Shown here piece after piece: positions 11,946 through 23,438 of a DNA stretch of 64,000 nt; position 1 is the stretch's first letter; each line of letters starts with the position of its first letter. Origin of the DNA: Ambrosia x helenae. Lineage: Eukaryota; Streptophyta; Magnoliopsida; Asterales; Asteraceae. Under the pieces are notes generated by a model. That model saw nothing but the letters and a program-made list of their open reading frames with translations, was not told where the DNA came from and made no database searches. Both the position numbers and the translations under genes were made by a program. The DNA lies in NCBI GenBank assembly GCA_030844895.1, contig CM061228.1:135327068-135391067 (forward strand). Direction: 5' to 3'.

Positions 11946-12168
11946 GGGATGTATTTGGTACCGGATTAGTACTGAATTGGTATGGGTCTTAAAAACGATA
12001 ATAATGGCCTAATGGGTATCGGTATCGAAATAATCAGTATGGTACGGTACCAGTATTCGAAGATAAATCAGCTAAAATAGTGGTACTGTATTGAAGCTAT
12101 ATCGAAAGTACCGGACCAGAAAACATTAAAATGGGTACCGGTCTACCGGACCCAAATGCTCACCCTAG
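11946..12168. repeat. MITE-like repeat just upstream of the SH3 gene
   Basis: The ends AGGGATGTATTTGGTACC and GGACCCAAATGCTCACCCT are near inverted repeats, and the interior repeats GGTACCGG and GGTATCGG motifs. No exact TSD was found. It begins about 185 bp upstream of the SH3 gene start codon, so it may lie in or near its promoter. Confidence 0.55.
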
Positions 12169-13330
12169 GTATTAGGGTTACAACTCTTGGTACAATATCT
12201 AGTTAATTAAATGTGGATTTCTAGATTCCATCTCAAATAATGTTTGGAATTTGTTCTCAAAATTTTCAAGTCTACCATTGTGGTCTCACGTGTAGGCACA
12301 CGAGAGCGCATGGTCTAATGGAGTTTTGTCACCGCCATTTTGTTGCTATTAAACTCATGTTATCATTGTTGCCACCACCATCTAGCGTCACTAGAATTTG
12401 CCAGTCATTTTTAAGTTCACAAAACTACATGTTTTCACCACTACTCAAGTTCCAGCCTTTTATTGTCACATGCTCATTGTTTTGAGTTCCGAATTCCAAA
12501 CAAATCACTACATATTTTGCCAGGGTCACCCCACGACAACTGCTATTGTAATAGGATAAGAATATCGCACATACACATTTAGCCAGGTGGAGCATAATAG
12601 GCTTCGGCGCTCATTCACATTTGGCCCACCAAATGTATGTGAATGTGTCATTCAAATTATATGGTGTGTGTGTGTAAGTGGTTGTGAGTAGAGGAGAGGG
12701 AAAATATTTGGTGAAAACACTGTTCACTATTTGGGGGGACACTGTTCACCCTATAAATATTTTAATATTTTTTGTAAGTGGTTATGAGTGAGGATAGAGA
12801 AAATGTAATGATAAAAGTATGAAAAATATTATTTATTTAAGAATGAGATAGAAAATTTTAGGGTGAAATAGTTATTTTTAATGTAATTTGATGGAGAGAA
12901 TTTGATGGAGTTGATGAGATTATGAGAATGCTGTAACTCCTAGTTAACAAATCAACTTGGCACACTTAGGTATGTTTTCTACTTTATTACTCATCATGAG
13001 TTATTAACTATGGAGCCACATACCAAATCAAATGATTGTGAATCAAGATATTCTTTCTAGCCCACATGTGCTTATCCTCATGCCTTGTTCACAACATTGG
13101 GTCCATCCATAATTCAACAACCTAAACTTGTTTTATGTCCTGTTTGTTCCGAAATTTCTTGATAAGCCTTCGTTCAGTAAGTCAGGTAGAAAACAAAATA
13201 AATGTTTGGTAATTGTTTTTCCTTCTCACATCTCTTTTAGGAGCTAAGCAACTGGGTTATTGAGTCAGCAGGTATCTCTCGCATACATATGTTTTCACGC
13301 TTTACAACAAGCATATGCGATTTGAGTACG
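12169..13330. other. Intergenic stretch, only repeat traces
   Basis: No gene is supported; the 81-codon ORF at 12240 has no recognisable features. Around 12590-12930 a sequence ends in GATTATGAGAATGCTGTAA and carries GTGGTTGTGAGTAGAGG-like blocks, resembling the GAGCATTCAC repeats at 3581-4208 in inverted orientation. Confidence 0.4.
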
Positions 13331-15284
13331 TGTGCGGATATACACATAATTCTACAATGAAATAACACACGTTTCTGCTTTAATATTTATAAAAATGGTT
13401 TAGACCTTAATATTAAAACACACACAATAGGGCAAGTGTACCCTGTCATATATGTAGTAATGTATAGATAAGAACCATATATCGATCCATGGACGCGCGC
13501 GGAGCAATTGTACTTAAACTTTGTCCTCAATTTACCAGTAGGAAAAGATAATTTGATGTTTGTTTATAACTAAATTAATTCTAAAACATATAAATAACAC
13601 AAGTAAGACTCCAAATAGAAAATATAACTATATAAACTATAATATACCAATCATTGCATGTCATCTACATATAATAAGAAATACAGGCGTGTGATCATCA
13701 TTCCCATTTTCCGACAGTTAGTGTCCCTTTCGGGCATCCTAACATGACAACTATACAGAAAGCTAACACGAATACACACGTTAACCACTTCAAGTCGTTT
13801 ATTAGCGAGCAGCTGATATGATCTCATGCAAATCTTCTAAAGATAAGTTAGTCATCTGTTAAGAGTTTTCTAACCTCACTAATTCAGGAAAGCGATACCG
13901 AATACACAATACAGCCACCTAGACTAGCATAAAGTAGAGCATTTCACAACCTATTCCATTTTACCAACTTTGAACACAGATCTACTAAGATCGCTATTTT
14001 TACCAAAATAACTACCAAAGATCATTAACCGTGTCAAAGATCAGTAACGACACCATTAAGCTTTTAAAACCCTTTTACGTGTCGGTAAGCATTTTTAACT
14101 GTTATTCGACTGACTTTAACCAAACCAATACCCGGTTACAGTTTCATGGCGTAAACTTATTAACAAGTTAACTAGTCTACTACCGGATGATTAAATGGAC
14201 GGTTTTTCAACATTTATCCGCCTAACACATTCGACAATCATCAAAGTCATTCAAATACAATCACAAATCCAACAACAATGAAACAAGGTTGCACTATGAT
14301 CATCAAGATCCAAACATGAAAAACGCCAAATTTATACAAAACATGATTACATACAAACGATTGTTTTTACTACTAACGATTACTAAATATTATTCGTGGA
14401 CTATAATGTAATACATAAACAACACATACAAGCCAAAATATTCAGATTTGAATCAACTTAAAGTTTAATAGATCAAACCATAAATCTTGAATGTGATGGA
14501 TTGGATGATGCTAGATGATCCAGATTGAATCCCGAGCTTGTTAGACGGCCTTCCAGCAGCCTTGATGGTCCAAAAATCGCCCCAAATCGCCCAGAGAAAA
14601 CCCAATAATCGATCAATGTGGTCTGCTCTGTTTTTATAGAACTTTTGGTTTTGTGCACGGTCGTGCGCATAAAGTGCACGGCCGTGCACTTTAACTTTTA
14701 CGAAGTGACGTGCAAGTGGGCAAGTGGATTAGCTGGTTCCTGGAAATATCTTGGGATCCTGCACGATCGTGCACCTGGGGTGCACGTTCGTGCGGGTCTG
14801 GTGGTAGCCGGGTGCCTGGGTTGCACTGCTTGGTGCACTGGCACGTGCACGGTAGTGTTGTGTCCGAGCCAAGTGAGCCCGCACGGGCGTGCACCTAGGG
14901 TGCACGACCGTGCACTTCTTCCAGACTTAGCTGATTTTTGCAGCAACTTCCTATTTGGTCCAGATTCTGCTCGGTTTCTTCGTCTTTGTTCGTGGGACGC
15001 GTTTAAGACCTGCAATAAACATATGAAGCGGTTAAGTACCGAATTCGTGCAATTATGGTCGAAAACGCGTAATTTGGGAGTTGAATCGGGGATTTATATA
15101 TGTATATTTTAACGTATATCAGGGAGGTTCACTACCAATTAAGCCATTTGTGTTATTACTACCTCTTGCCTCATAAATCGTATGCCCCTACTTGTAATTC
15201 GTGGGCAAACTACGTTTTATGTCATGTTTCTCAAAGAAACTGCATCTCAGTCATACCAAAATCTTTAGGTGTGTAGTGTATGTC
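13331..15284. repeat. Probable LTR-retrotransposon remnant with a GTGCACG palindrome array
   Basis: This non-coding stretch includes a GGCAAGTGTACCC block at about 13433 and, at 14650-14925, a series of palindromic GTGCACGGCCGTGCAC-like motifs. The overlapping ORFs on both strands here (up to 164 codons) come from this repetition and show no domain. I see no LTR termini or TSD, so the class is a guess from texture and from the palindrome-rich LTRs elsewhere in the window. Confidence 0.35.
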
Positions 15285-16494
15285 TATATTGTAACACCCC
15301 AACCGATGGCGGAAACATCGGGATGTCACGTATTGATGATTGTTCAGTAGCTCATGGTAATACATATGTTTAAATAATCCTTTATTCCATTACAAAATTG
15401 AATTACATTAAAGTCTACATCAAATAATCAAACAAAGCTTAAAACTTCAAATCTGTAACACCCCAACCGATGGCGGAAACATCGGGATGTCACGTATTGA
15501 TGATTGTTCAGTAGCTCATGGTAATACATATGTTTAAATAATCCTTTATTCCATTACAAAATTGAATTACATTAAAGTCTACATCAAATAATCAAACAAA
15601 GCTTAAAACTTCAAATATCTCCTCATGCTAGCTCTAGACTTCAAGCATCAGTATTTCCTGTTGAGTTTGGAAAAATGGGGGGGTCAACTAGAAGTTGGTG
15701 AGAATACATAAGCCATGTCAAGCAAATAGTTTAAGTATAAAAGTTTAGCAATTCATATGTCTATCGTAAGTTTAAGTCTACATGAATAAACATAATATGT
15801 TGAATCGACATAATCAAACTTCCGACTAGTTTAGGTCCATCCCGTCATCCACGGTTCACCTTAATAATATGTTGGAACGATAACAATCACCCACGCTACC
15901 TATGTAGGAGGTACACGTATCCGGGTGGGATTGTCAATCCAATAGATCTATTATTGAGTATCGCCGGCTTGGCCATAGCTAATGATTATGTAATGTTGAA
16001 ACTCGTTGAAACTGTTGTTGTTGTCTAATTCATGAGGCATTAAAGTTTACAACTAGACATGCATGTAGAATTGCTTAAGTATAATGTTGCAAGTATAAAG
16101 AATTGCATAAACATGGTTACGTAAACTCACCTTAGCAAAGTATTAAGTCTCGAGAAATAGAATATGTGTAGCCCCAAAGTTGCCAATTACAAGAGCTTAT
16201 AATCAAAGCTTCAATTGTAGAAGTAATAGACTATATGTGACATCCGTCACTTTTTATATATATAATAATAATAATAATAGTAATAATAATAATAATAATA
16301 ATAAAAAAAATCAGATTTTATATAGACACATTTTTATCTCTACAACCCAACATAACCAAGCCCAAATCCCTTCTCCTTTAAAAGCCTTGAAACCCACTAC
16401 AACCAACCCAACACACGAGCCCAACAGCAGGCCGGCCCACCAGATAACCAGGCCCAAGCCTGCTTTTCCCCTTCCCTTTGGCTGTTAAAAAGAA

Positions 16495-16590
16495 AAAAAA
16501 TTAAAAAGGTCCCTGCTCGGATTCGAACCCGGACCAAACCCAAAACACCCACACGCGCCAACCATCTAGCCTAGACCTCACTTTTGATTT
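16495..16590 (-). ncRNA. tRNA-like module 1 in B LTR copy 1 (antisense)
   Basis: On the minus strand it reads GTCTAGGCTAGATGGTTGGC (A-box-like) and then GGGTTCGAATCC (B box, perfect), followed by CTTTTTAATTTTTTTT, a run that could terminate RNA polymerase III. It lies upstream of the LTR TATA box and points away from it. A full cloverleaf is not expected; this is tRNA-derived and not a functional tRNA. Confidence 0.55.
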
Positions 16591-17204
16591 AATCCCACCC
16601 CTAATTATATTTAACCCCTCTTTGTCCTCCCTTTCTTCTTCACGTGAACAGCAAGACAGCAGCAAGGTTTATATTTTTTTTTCTTTCTTTCTTCTTTTAA
16701 CCCTTTAATTGGTCTAATTAACTCATGATTAATCATGGTTTTGACTCGGAATCTTGATTATCGGCCAGTCACGCGTCTATTACACGATTATTGTCAATCA
16801 ATTTATACCCAATTAACCATAAACGCGTCAAACATTAAAGCATGGTCAACCATTGCCAAATTAACGATTCAGACCCATTCCCTATAAATTGGACGTTCAC
16901 AAACCATTACAACTCGCTCATACACTTTTCTCAACCATCAAATCCCTCTGAATCACCCTCTGATCTTGAAATTGCGATCATGCTTTGACTTTCGAGTTGA
17001 CCAATCAATCGACATCATAACAGCTTTGTAAGTTTAATTGATTTAGTGGGTTTTGTTCATCGGCGTGTGCACGACATTAACCCCATGATTAATTGGGTTA
17101 ATGTCGTGTGAATTGATCAATTGAATAATCTAGGGCTCTTAGTAATAGATTTGGGGAAGAAACTGTTTTGCTATATTATATTTATTTTTAATAAACTGAG
17201 ATCA

Positions 17205-17295
17205 ATCACAACCACAGGCCTAGGCCAAGTGGTTGTGACTGATGCCTATAACTAAGACAACCCGGGTTCGAGTTCCACAAGGCACCATTTTTTTT
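17205..17295 (+). ncRNA. tRNA-like module 2 in B LTR copy 1 (sense)
   Basis: CTAGGCCAAGTGGTTGTGAC resembles the A-box arm of a leucine or serine tRNA, and CCGGGTTCGAGTTCC the B box, about 45 bp apart, followed by TTTTTTTT. It lies downstream of the LTR TATA box. The same position is occupied by similar modules in the other two B LTRs although the surrounding sequence has diverged. Confidence 0.55.
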
Positions 17296-18987
17296 GGTTT
17301 AACTTATATATGTATATATCCATTTATATATTTAAAATTCATTTTTAAATACCAAAACCCTTTTATAAATTCTACAAAAATTATATTATGTTAATCTGAT
17401 GAAAAAGTTCAACACCCAATTTTTAGTTTTCAAAAATTTATTTATTTAATATATATAATAAATAAATCAATTTTACACTATTATATTTATAAAAATCCAT
17501 TAAAATATCAAAACGATCTTATAAATTTCCACAAAAATTATCCTAAGTTTTTATAACATTAATCTTTTCAGAAATGATTTTTATTTCTGAAAAATCATTT
17601 ATTTAATATTTTTAATCAATTTTTGTTAGTTTTAATCATAATTAAATCATAATAAATCCATTTTTCAATATTTTTACACCAAAATTTTATATAAATTATT
17701 TCTAACTATCTAGAACTGAAATACAATTTTTAATTCAGAAATTCTTTGATTTTAATATTTTTAGATATTAAAATCATATTTTGACAATTTGAAATAATTA
17801 GATTAAATATTCTATTTTCAAGAAAATAATTTTATAAAAATTATTTTCATACTCAAAACCTTATGTTATGATTATATTCAACTTAAGATTTTACAAAGAG
17901 ACTTTTATTTATTTATTTATTAAATCTCATATATTTAATAAACAATCCATTAATTAATCAGATAAACATTTATCCCCAAATTCGAAGCCCTAGAAATACC
18001 TATATCCTAGAGTTATTTCACTTACACATTATCAATTACTTTAGGTTAATCATTTGGGAGTAATCTCAATTCATATTTCGTTGTCCAAGTTCAAATTCAA
18101 GTTATTACGTGAACTGTGAGTACTTCCTATCCCCTTTTGTTTTTATTCATTTTTGGGGTGTTACATGTACACTATTACAAATTTCAAATACAAGTTTACA
18201 TTTTTACAATACAATTCTAGTACTATGTGCATTTGCTTACAAACGTGCTTTATGCTTAGACATTACATGTTGAATACATTTGTACTTAGTGAAATCATTA
18301 ACATTGTACAAGCCGACCTTAACATTGGATAGCGCTATTTGGATTGACAACCCGCCTAGATTGATTCTCCCCCTTTTTCATCGGAGAATCCGTGGCCAGT
18401 GTTAAGCTTTTATCCATTTATTGGATAAGTACACTACAGTTCATACAGTACATTATATAGTCACATGGTTGATTTCGCTCATTTGTATGATACATAGTTT
18501 ACATATTCGCACTGTAGCTTGCACTTGAATTGTATAACTTTTTAAACTACTATATATATCAAATCTAGGAATGCTCACCAACATTTCATATGTTGACCAA
18601 ACCTATTTTTGTACATGTTTCAGGTGCAGTTTGATCTAGTGCTTTAGCAAGAGACATTTAGTGCTTTATTTCAATTCAGTTATTTCAATATTTACATTTC
18701 ATTTAGACAATGTAATTTCCATTTCCATGTAAGAAAATTTTGGATTATTCAATAATATTTACATTTTAGTATCATGAGCTTTTGAACAATCGTCACTACG
18801 TGGCACCTCGATGATTCCGCCATCGGTTGGGGTGTTACACTATAGAAGTAAGGTATGAGGGAAAGTTTAATCGGATTGAAACAATCGATTTAGAGGTGCA
18901 AAGTATACTGGGTCATAGGTGGGTTTTTTTGGATTCAATTAGTCATTAAAAATTGGTCAACACCATAAAGTAAGGTTTTATGATGAA

Positions 18988-19053
18988 TTGACTATTTGAC
19001 TAAGACTTTGACTGTTTGACTAAGACTTTGACTAGGACTTTGACTATTTGACT
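18988..19053 (+). promoter_or_regulatory. Cluster of seven TTGACT (W-box core) motifs in the family A LTR
   Basis: Seven TTGACT hexamers occur in 66 bp. TTGAC followed by C or T is the core bound by plant WRKY factors. The same seven-motif cluster is found in the other LTR at 24452-24517. Function is inferred from motif density only. Confidence 0.5.
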
Positions 19054-19301
19054 CAAGGCTTTATTTAAAAAAAAAAAAAAAAATCTTGTATGTGAAAAAA
19101 AAAAGAATTTAGAATCATATTATTATTATTATTATTATTATTTATATACATTTATGTATGTATATAAGTTGTGAGTTAGGATAAAGACTTAGGCACATTT
19201 ATATAATATTAATGATAAATGTGTAATAAAAAAAAAATATATATATATATATAAGGGCTTTTTATGTATTAAAATTTTGGGGAAAATTTTGCGATGTTAC
19301 A

Positions 19302-19317
19302 ATCTCCCCTACTTTTA
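19302..19317 (-). promoter_or_regulatory. Polypurine tract of family A element
   Basis: On the minus strand AAAAGTAGGGGAGAT abuts the TGTAACATCGC start of the 3' LTR, preceded by CTTCGGGACGAAGTTCC, an arrangement typical of plant Ty3 elements. Confidence 0.75.
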
Positions 19318-19770
19318 GGAACTTCGTCCCGAAGTTAAAAGAAAAACACCAGGTATACAATTGGTCGACTACCGAAAACCTTGATAAAATTTCTCACTAC
19401 CTTAACGTACCTGTAAATTCATGATTACGTTCCGGACCGTAATTATCAATTTACCTTACATTAGGGTTTTGCGTCCTTTTATGACTCTACCGATTGTTGA
19501 GCAGGTTCGATAGTCTCCACCAGTCGTTGAGCAGGTTGTAGGGCCTCTCCCGACTGTTGGAAAGACATGATGACCTCTACCAATCGTTGAGTAGGTTGTT
19601 TGGTAGTCAACTAATTGTTGTACAAGTAAGCAAGTATGATTATAGATATAGCAATTAGTTCACATTCAAACAAGCATGCACTCAGATGTTATGATAATAC
19701 TTGAATTTATCAAAAAGTGTCAATACATAGAATTAAAAAGTAGACATCATTCAAATGGTGGGGTTTGCTG

Positions 19771-20421
19771 TTAAGTAGCTGGAGGGTCTTGATCTCGATT
19801 TAGTTTAGGGCATCGGTTACGGAAATGATTTGGGTTTCCACATTCATAGCATTGACCATAGTTGTATTTACCAGGACGATTAAGATTAGCAACCTGAGCA
19901 GGGTTGGTTGGTTGGTTGGTGTTAGGGTTTGGGGACTCACAACATGTGTTGACCAGATGGCCATACCTACCACAATTGGTGCACAGGCGACACACTGAAA
20001 CAGTGGGGTGATGTCGTTTGCATGTGTTACACAATGGAAAGTTTCTTGTATAAGGTTTCTTGTTAGAAGCTTGTGTAATGAGGTTTACATTAGGATCCCT
20101 GGTCTTGCGCTTCTGGTTCTCGGTAGTTACCGCGGCCACAATACTTGTTTTCTCGCCTTTCCGAACTAAGGTCCCGTTCTTTATGTGATTTCCATCGCCA
20201 TTTCCATTTCCATTGACGTTCCCATTCATTGGGATGACTTGAGCCAACAAGTTAGAAACCAGAGTTGTGATTTGTTGCGCCATTTGTTGGGAAATAATCG
20301 CAGCCAGTTGGGCATCAACACCTTTGTTGTTTTTGTTGTTGTTGTGGTTGGTGTTGTGGTTGTTGTTACTTTCCTCTTGGTTTTCACCACTGTTATTGCG
20401 AGTGCTGCGACGTGGAGACAT
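19771..20421 (-). CDS. Shortened gag with zinc knuckles (family A element)
   Basis: An uninterrupted ORF of 216 aa from the methionine at 20421 (MSPRRSTRNN); an in-frame methionine 18 nt upstream is less likely to be used. The N-terminal part has the SQQMAQQITTLVSNLL-like helix seen at the front of plant Ty3 gag proteins, plus Asn-rich linkers. The C-terminal part has CNTCKRHH followed by two CCHC knuckles, CTNCGRYGHLVNTC and CYECGNPNHFRNRC. The capsid core normally found between these parts (about 150-200 aa) is missing, and there is no pol downstream. The ORF has nevertheless stayed open. It may be a nucleic-acid-binding remnant used by a TR-GAG-type non-autonomous element. Confidence 0.7.
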   Translation of the reverse strand: MSPRRSTRNNSGENQEESNNNHNTNHNNNKNNKGVDAQLAAIISQQMAQQITTLVSNLLAQVIPMNGNVNGNGNGDGNHIKNGTLVRKGEKTSIVAAVTTENQKRKTRDPNVNLITQASNKKPYTRNFPLCNTCKRHHPTVSVCRLCTNCGRYGHLVNTCCESPNPNTNQPTNPAQVANLNRPGKYNYGQCYECGNPNHFRNRCPKLNRDQDPPAT

Positions 20422-21095
20422 GATCTGTAAGGGACACAATGAAGGTTCAATGTGGCATGAAATGAATGAGGTGATATAAGGAATGTAATCATTTATTCAT
20501 TAATTAAAACGAATAAACGAAAACGTTGGCGTATCAAAGATTTCAAATTCCAATAACATAGTGAAGACATGCTTTAGCCTATAAGTGAACACTCATTCCG
20601 AGAATTCCCAGGTAGGCATCCGGGTCCCTCGTCTGATTGGGATATATGCGCAATGCCAGCCTAGACAGAAGACTCAGAATACAGGCGTTCACCCTTCCAG
20701 ATTGCACGTGTTCGTTATTAAAATCTAGAACTTCGACGAGATCTCAAGGGGGTTCAGGTTAATCCTGAGGATTTTATCCTATTAGTCTAAGAGTAGATTC
20801 ACTGATTGTGACATCCGTCACTTTTATTTTTATATATAATAATAATAATAATAAAAAATAATAATAATAATAATAATGATAATAATAATAATAATAATCA
20901 TATTTTTTTTTAGACTAACTAAACCCATACATAACACAAACCCATTAACCCACCTAAGCCCAACACACACCAACACCCACCTTCTCTTCTTTTCCCTAGC
21001 CTGCTACCCGGCCCAGCCCAACAGGTGCCCTTGAGCCCATCAGCGAAGCCCAGGCCCAATTACCCTCTCTTCTGTTTTAAACAACAAAAAAAAAA

Positions 21096-21190
21096 TGTTG
21101 CTCCCAGGAATCGAACCCGGGCAAGTATCCGGCCAAACCCAAACACACACACACTCAAACCACCTGAGCTACAGCTCCTTCTTGGATTAA
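21096..21190 (-). ncRNA. tRNA-like module 1 in B LTR copy 2 (antisense)
   Basis: On the minus strand it reads GAGCTGTAGCTCAGGTGGTT, an almost canonical A-box arm, then CCCGGGTTCGATTCCTGGGA, a B box with a possible T-arm stem, followed by a T-run of about nine. This is the best preserved of the modules. Confidence 0.6.
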
Positions 21191-21782
21191 TCCCAACCCC
21201 AATAATATTAATACCCTGTTCTCGCGTCCCTTTTCTTCTTCTCCTCTTGTCTGTTACGCGAGCAGCAGCATGGAGATATCTTTGGCCATTTAATTGGCCC
21301 TTTATATGGAAATCATGGACCATTGACTTGCCCAACGACCAACATTTAATTCCCGCGTCCATTACACACATCAATCAACAGTTATCACGTCTAAATTGAA
21401 GCATTATCACGCGTATAATTTATGAACGGGTCAAAGCTTTCTAAAAACAATTAATCCCTATGGCTCTATAAATTGAAACCTTCTCTGTGCTCTAAACATG
21501 CCGAATAACAAACCCCTACCCTCAATTCTTCGTTTACTTCACCAAATCTCCGAATTCAAAGATGGTTGACTTTTCGTTTGACTCGCTTAATCAAGTCTTA
21601 TACTCTCTGTAAGTTAATTTTAATTATGCGTATCCGTTTGTCTTGAACCAGGGAACAAAAGCCCCATATTAGTTTTGATAATTTGCATTGAATTATAGAT
21701 TAGTTGGAGCTAGGGTTCATAGGGTGTTGATGGGGATGATGACCAATTCACATATGATATATATTTTTTAAAAACTCAAACC

Positions 21783-21885
21783 CTCACAGATATGTTATCC
21801 AGATCAGATGGTTAAGGCCTTACACCTAAGGACATGAACCGGCCAAATGGCCTGGGTTCGAGTCCCATAGGGTGCATTTTTTTTT
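21783..21885 (+). ncRNA. tRNA-like module 2 in B LTR copy 2 (sense)
   Basis: CCAGATCAGATGGTTAAGGC (A-box-like, as in leucine tRNAs) is followed by GGGTTCGAGTCCC (B box with T-arm pairing) and a run of nine T. It occupies the same place as the module at 17205-17295 of copy 1. Confidence 0.55.
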
Positions 21886-23422
21886 GTGTATTTCATTTTT
21901 ATATATATTCTTTTGCATTATTAATGTATATTACATATAAAATAGTTATTATGATATGTAAATTCTACAAAAATTATTTTAAGTTTATAAAACTATAAAC
22001 ATTCCAGAAATGATTTTTAATTCTGAAAAATCATTTATTTATTATTTTTAATTGATTTTTGTTATTTCAATCATAAATAAATCATAATAAATTCATTTTT
22101 CATTATTTTTACATCAAAATTTCACATAAATTATTATTAATCATTTAGAACAGAAATATAAATTTTAAACTTATAATTCTTTAATTTTAATATTTTTAAA
22201 ATATTAAAGTTAACTTTTGACAATTTGTTATAAATAGAATTAATATTCTATTTTAAAGAAAATAATTTTATAAAAATTATTTTTACACTTTAAACATATT
22301 ATTGTGACCATCTTAGATTTAAATTTCATAAAAAGGATTTTTGGTTATTTATTTACTAAATTTCTCTCAATTGGCGAATATTTTTAATATTAATCAAACG
22401 AGCAATCATCCCCAATTCGAAGCCCTAGAAATACATGTATCCTAGAGTTATTTCACTTACACATTATCAATTACTTTAGGTTAATCATTTGGGAGTAATC
22501 TCAATTCATATTTCGTTGTCCAAGTTCAATTTCAAGCGATTACGTGAACAGTGAGTACTTCCTATCCCCTTTTTACTTTTATACATTTTTGGGGTGTTAC
22601 ATGTACACTATTACAATTTCAAATACAATTTTACATTTTCACAAATACAATTCTAGTACTATGTGCATTGCTTACAACGTGCTTTATGCTTAGACATTAC
22701 ATGTGGATTACATTTGTACTTAGTGAAATCATTAACATGGTACAAGCCGACCTTAACATTGGATAGCGCTATTTGGATTGACAACCCGCCTAGATTGATT
22801 CTCCCCCTTTTTCATCGGAGAATCCGTGGCCAGTGTTAAGTTATCATCCATTTATTGGTTGAGTACACTACAGTTCATACAGTACATTATACAGTCACAG
22901 GGTTGATTTCGCTCATTTGTATGATACATAGTTTACATAATTGCACAGTAGCTTGCACTTGAATTGTATAACTTTTTAACCTACTATATATATCAAATCT
23001 AGGAATGCTCACCAACATTTCATATGTTGACCAAACCTATTTTTGTACATGTTTCAGGTGCAGTTTGATCTAGTGCTTTAGCAAGAGACATTTAGTGTTT
23101 TATTTCAATTCAGTTATTTCAATATTTACATTTCATTTAGACAATGTAATTTCCATTTCCATGTAAGACAATTTTGATTATTCAATAATATTTACATTTT
23201 AGTACCATGAGCTTTTGAACAATCGTCACTACGTGGCACCTCGATGATTCCGCCATCGGTTGGGGTGTTACACTGATGGAGAGCAGCCTTCTTGTAAGGA
23301 TGAAAGTAGGGATAAGAAGTAGGAGGGAGATAGAGAATAGCAAGTAAAAGAAGCATGTACTGGTTAAATCCTATGGTTATAGACTAGATTATTTTTCTAA
23401 TAACCTAATTCCCTATAACCAT

Positions 23423-23438
23423 GGCTCTGATACCAATC
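23423..23438 (-). promoter_or_regulatory. Primer binding site, initiator tRNA-Met (family A)
   Basis: On the minus strand, directly after the 5' LTR end TGTTACA, the sequence is GATTGGTATCAGAGCC. TGGTATCAGAGCC is the standard primer site for initiator tRNA-Met in plant LTR elements. Confidence 0.85.

Larger units (their letters stand above)
16236..18839 (+). mobile_element. B-family solo LTR, copy 1 (2,604 bp, TSD CTATA)
   Basis: It begins TGTGACATCCGTCAC and ends GGTTGGGGTGTTACA, with CTATA on both sides (16231-16235 and 18840-18844). There is no internal region or ORF of note, so it is read as a solo LTR. A TATA box TATAAATT lies at 16883. An AAT microsatellite follows the 5' end. Two tRNA-like modules are inside, at about 16495-16590 (antisense) and 17205-17295 (sense). 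Confidence 0.85.
15290..19301 (-). repeat. 3' LTR of family A, interrupted and with a 164-bp duplication
   Basis: On the plus strand it starts TGTAACACCCCAACCG and ends TTTTGCGATGTTACA. The first 164 bp (15290-15453) are directly repeated from 15454, restarting with the same terminus. A B-family solo LTR (16236-18839) splits it, with TSD CTATA. The part from about 16170 to 16235 and from 18840 onwards matches the other LTR closely, while 15350-16150 is strongly diverged from it. Confidence 0.8.
20807..23272 (+). mobile_element. B-family solo LTR, copy 2 (2,466 bp, TSD CTGAT)
   Basis: It begins TGTGACATCCGTCAC and ends GGTTGGGGTGTTACA, flanked by CTGAT (20802-20806 and 23273-23277). It aligns along its length with copy 1, including the TATA box (TATAAATT at 21467) and both tRNA-like modules. 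It is inserted in the 5' leader of the family A element, upstream of its gag. The 124- and 104-codon ORFs near 21025-21400 overlap one another on opposite strands and show no domain. Confidence 0.85.

Noticed and set aside
14618..15112. 164-codon ORF and several overlapping ORFs on both strands
   Set aside because: They arise from the GTGCACG palindrome array, which is open in many frames. No domain is visible.
16255..16312. AAT microsatellites as CRISPR-like or centromeric arrays
   Set aside because: They are simple trinucleotide repeats near the LTR start, present in both B copies, with no spacer structure.
21025..21399. 124-codon plus and 104-codon minus ORFs in B LTR copy 2
   Set aside because: They overlap each other on opposite strands inside non-coding LTR sequence and are not conserved in copy 1.
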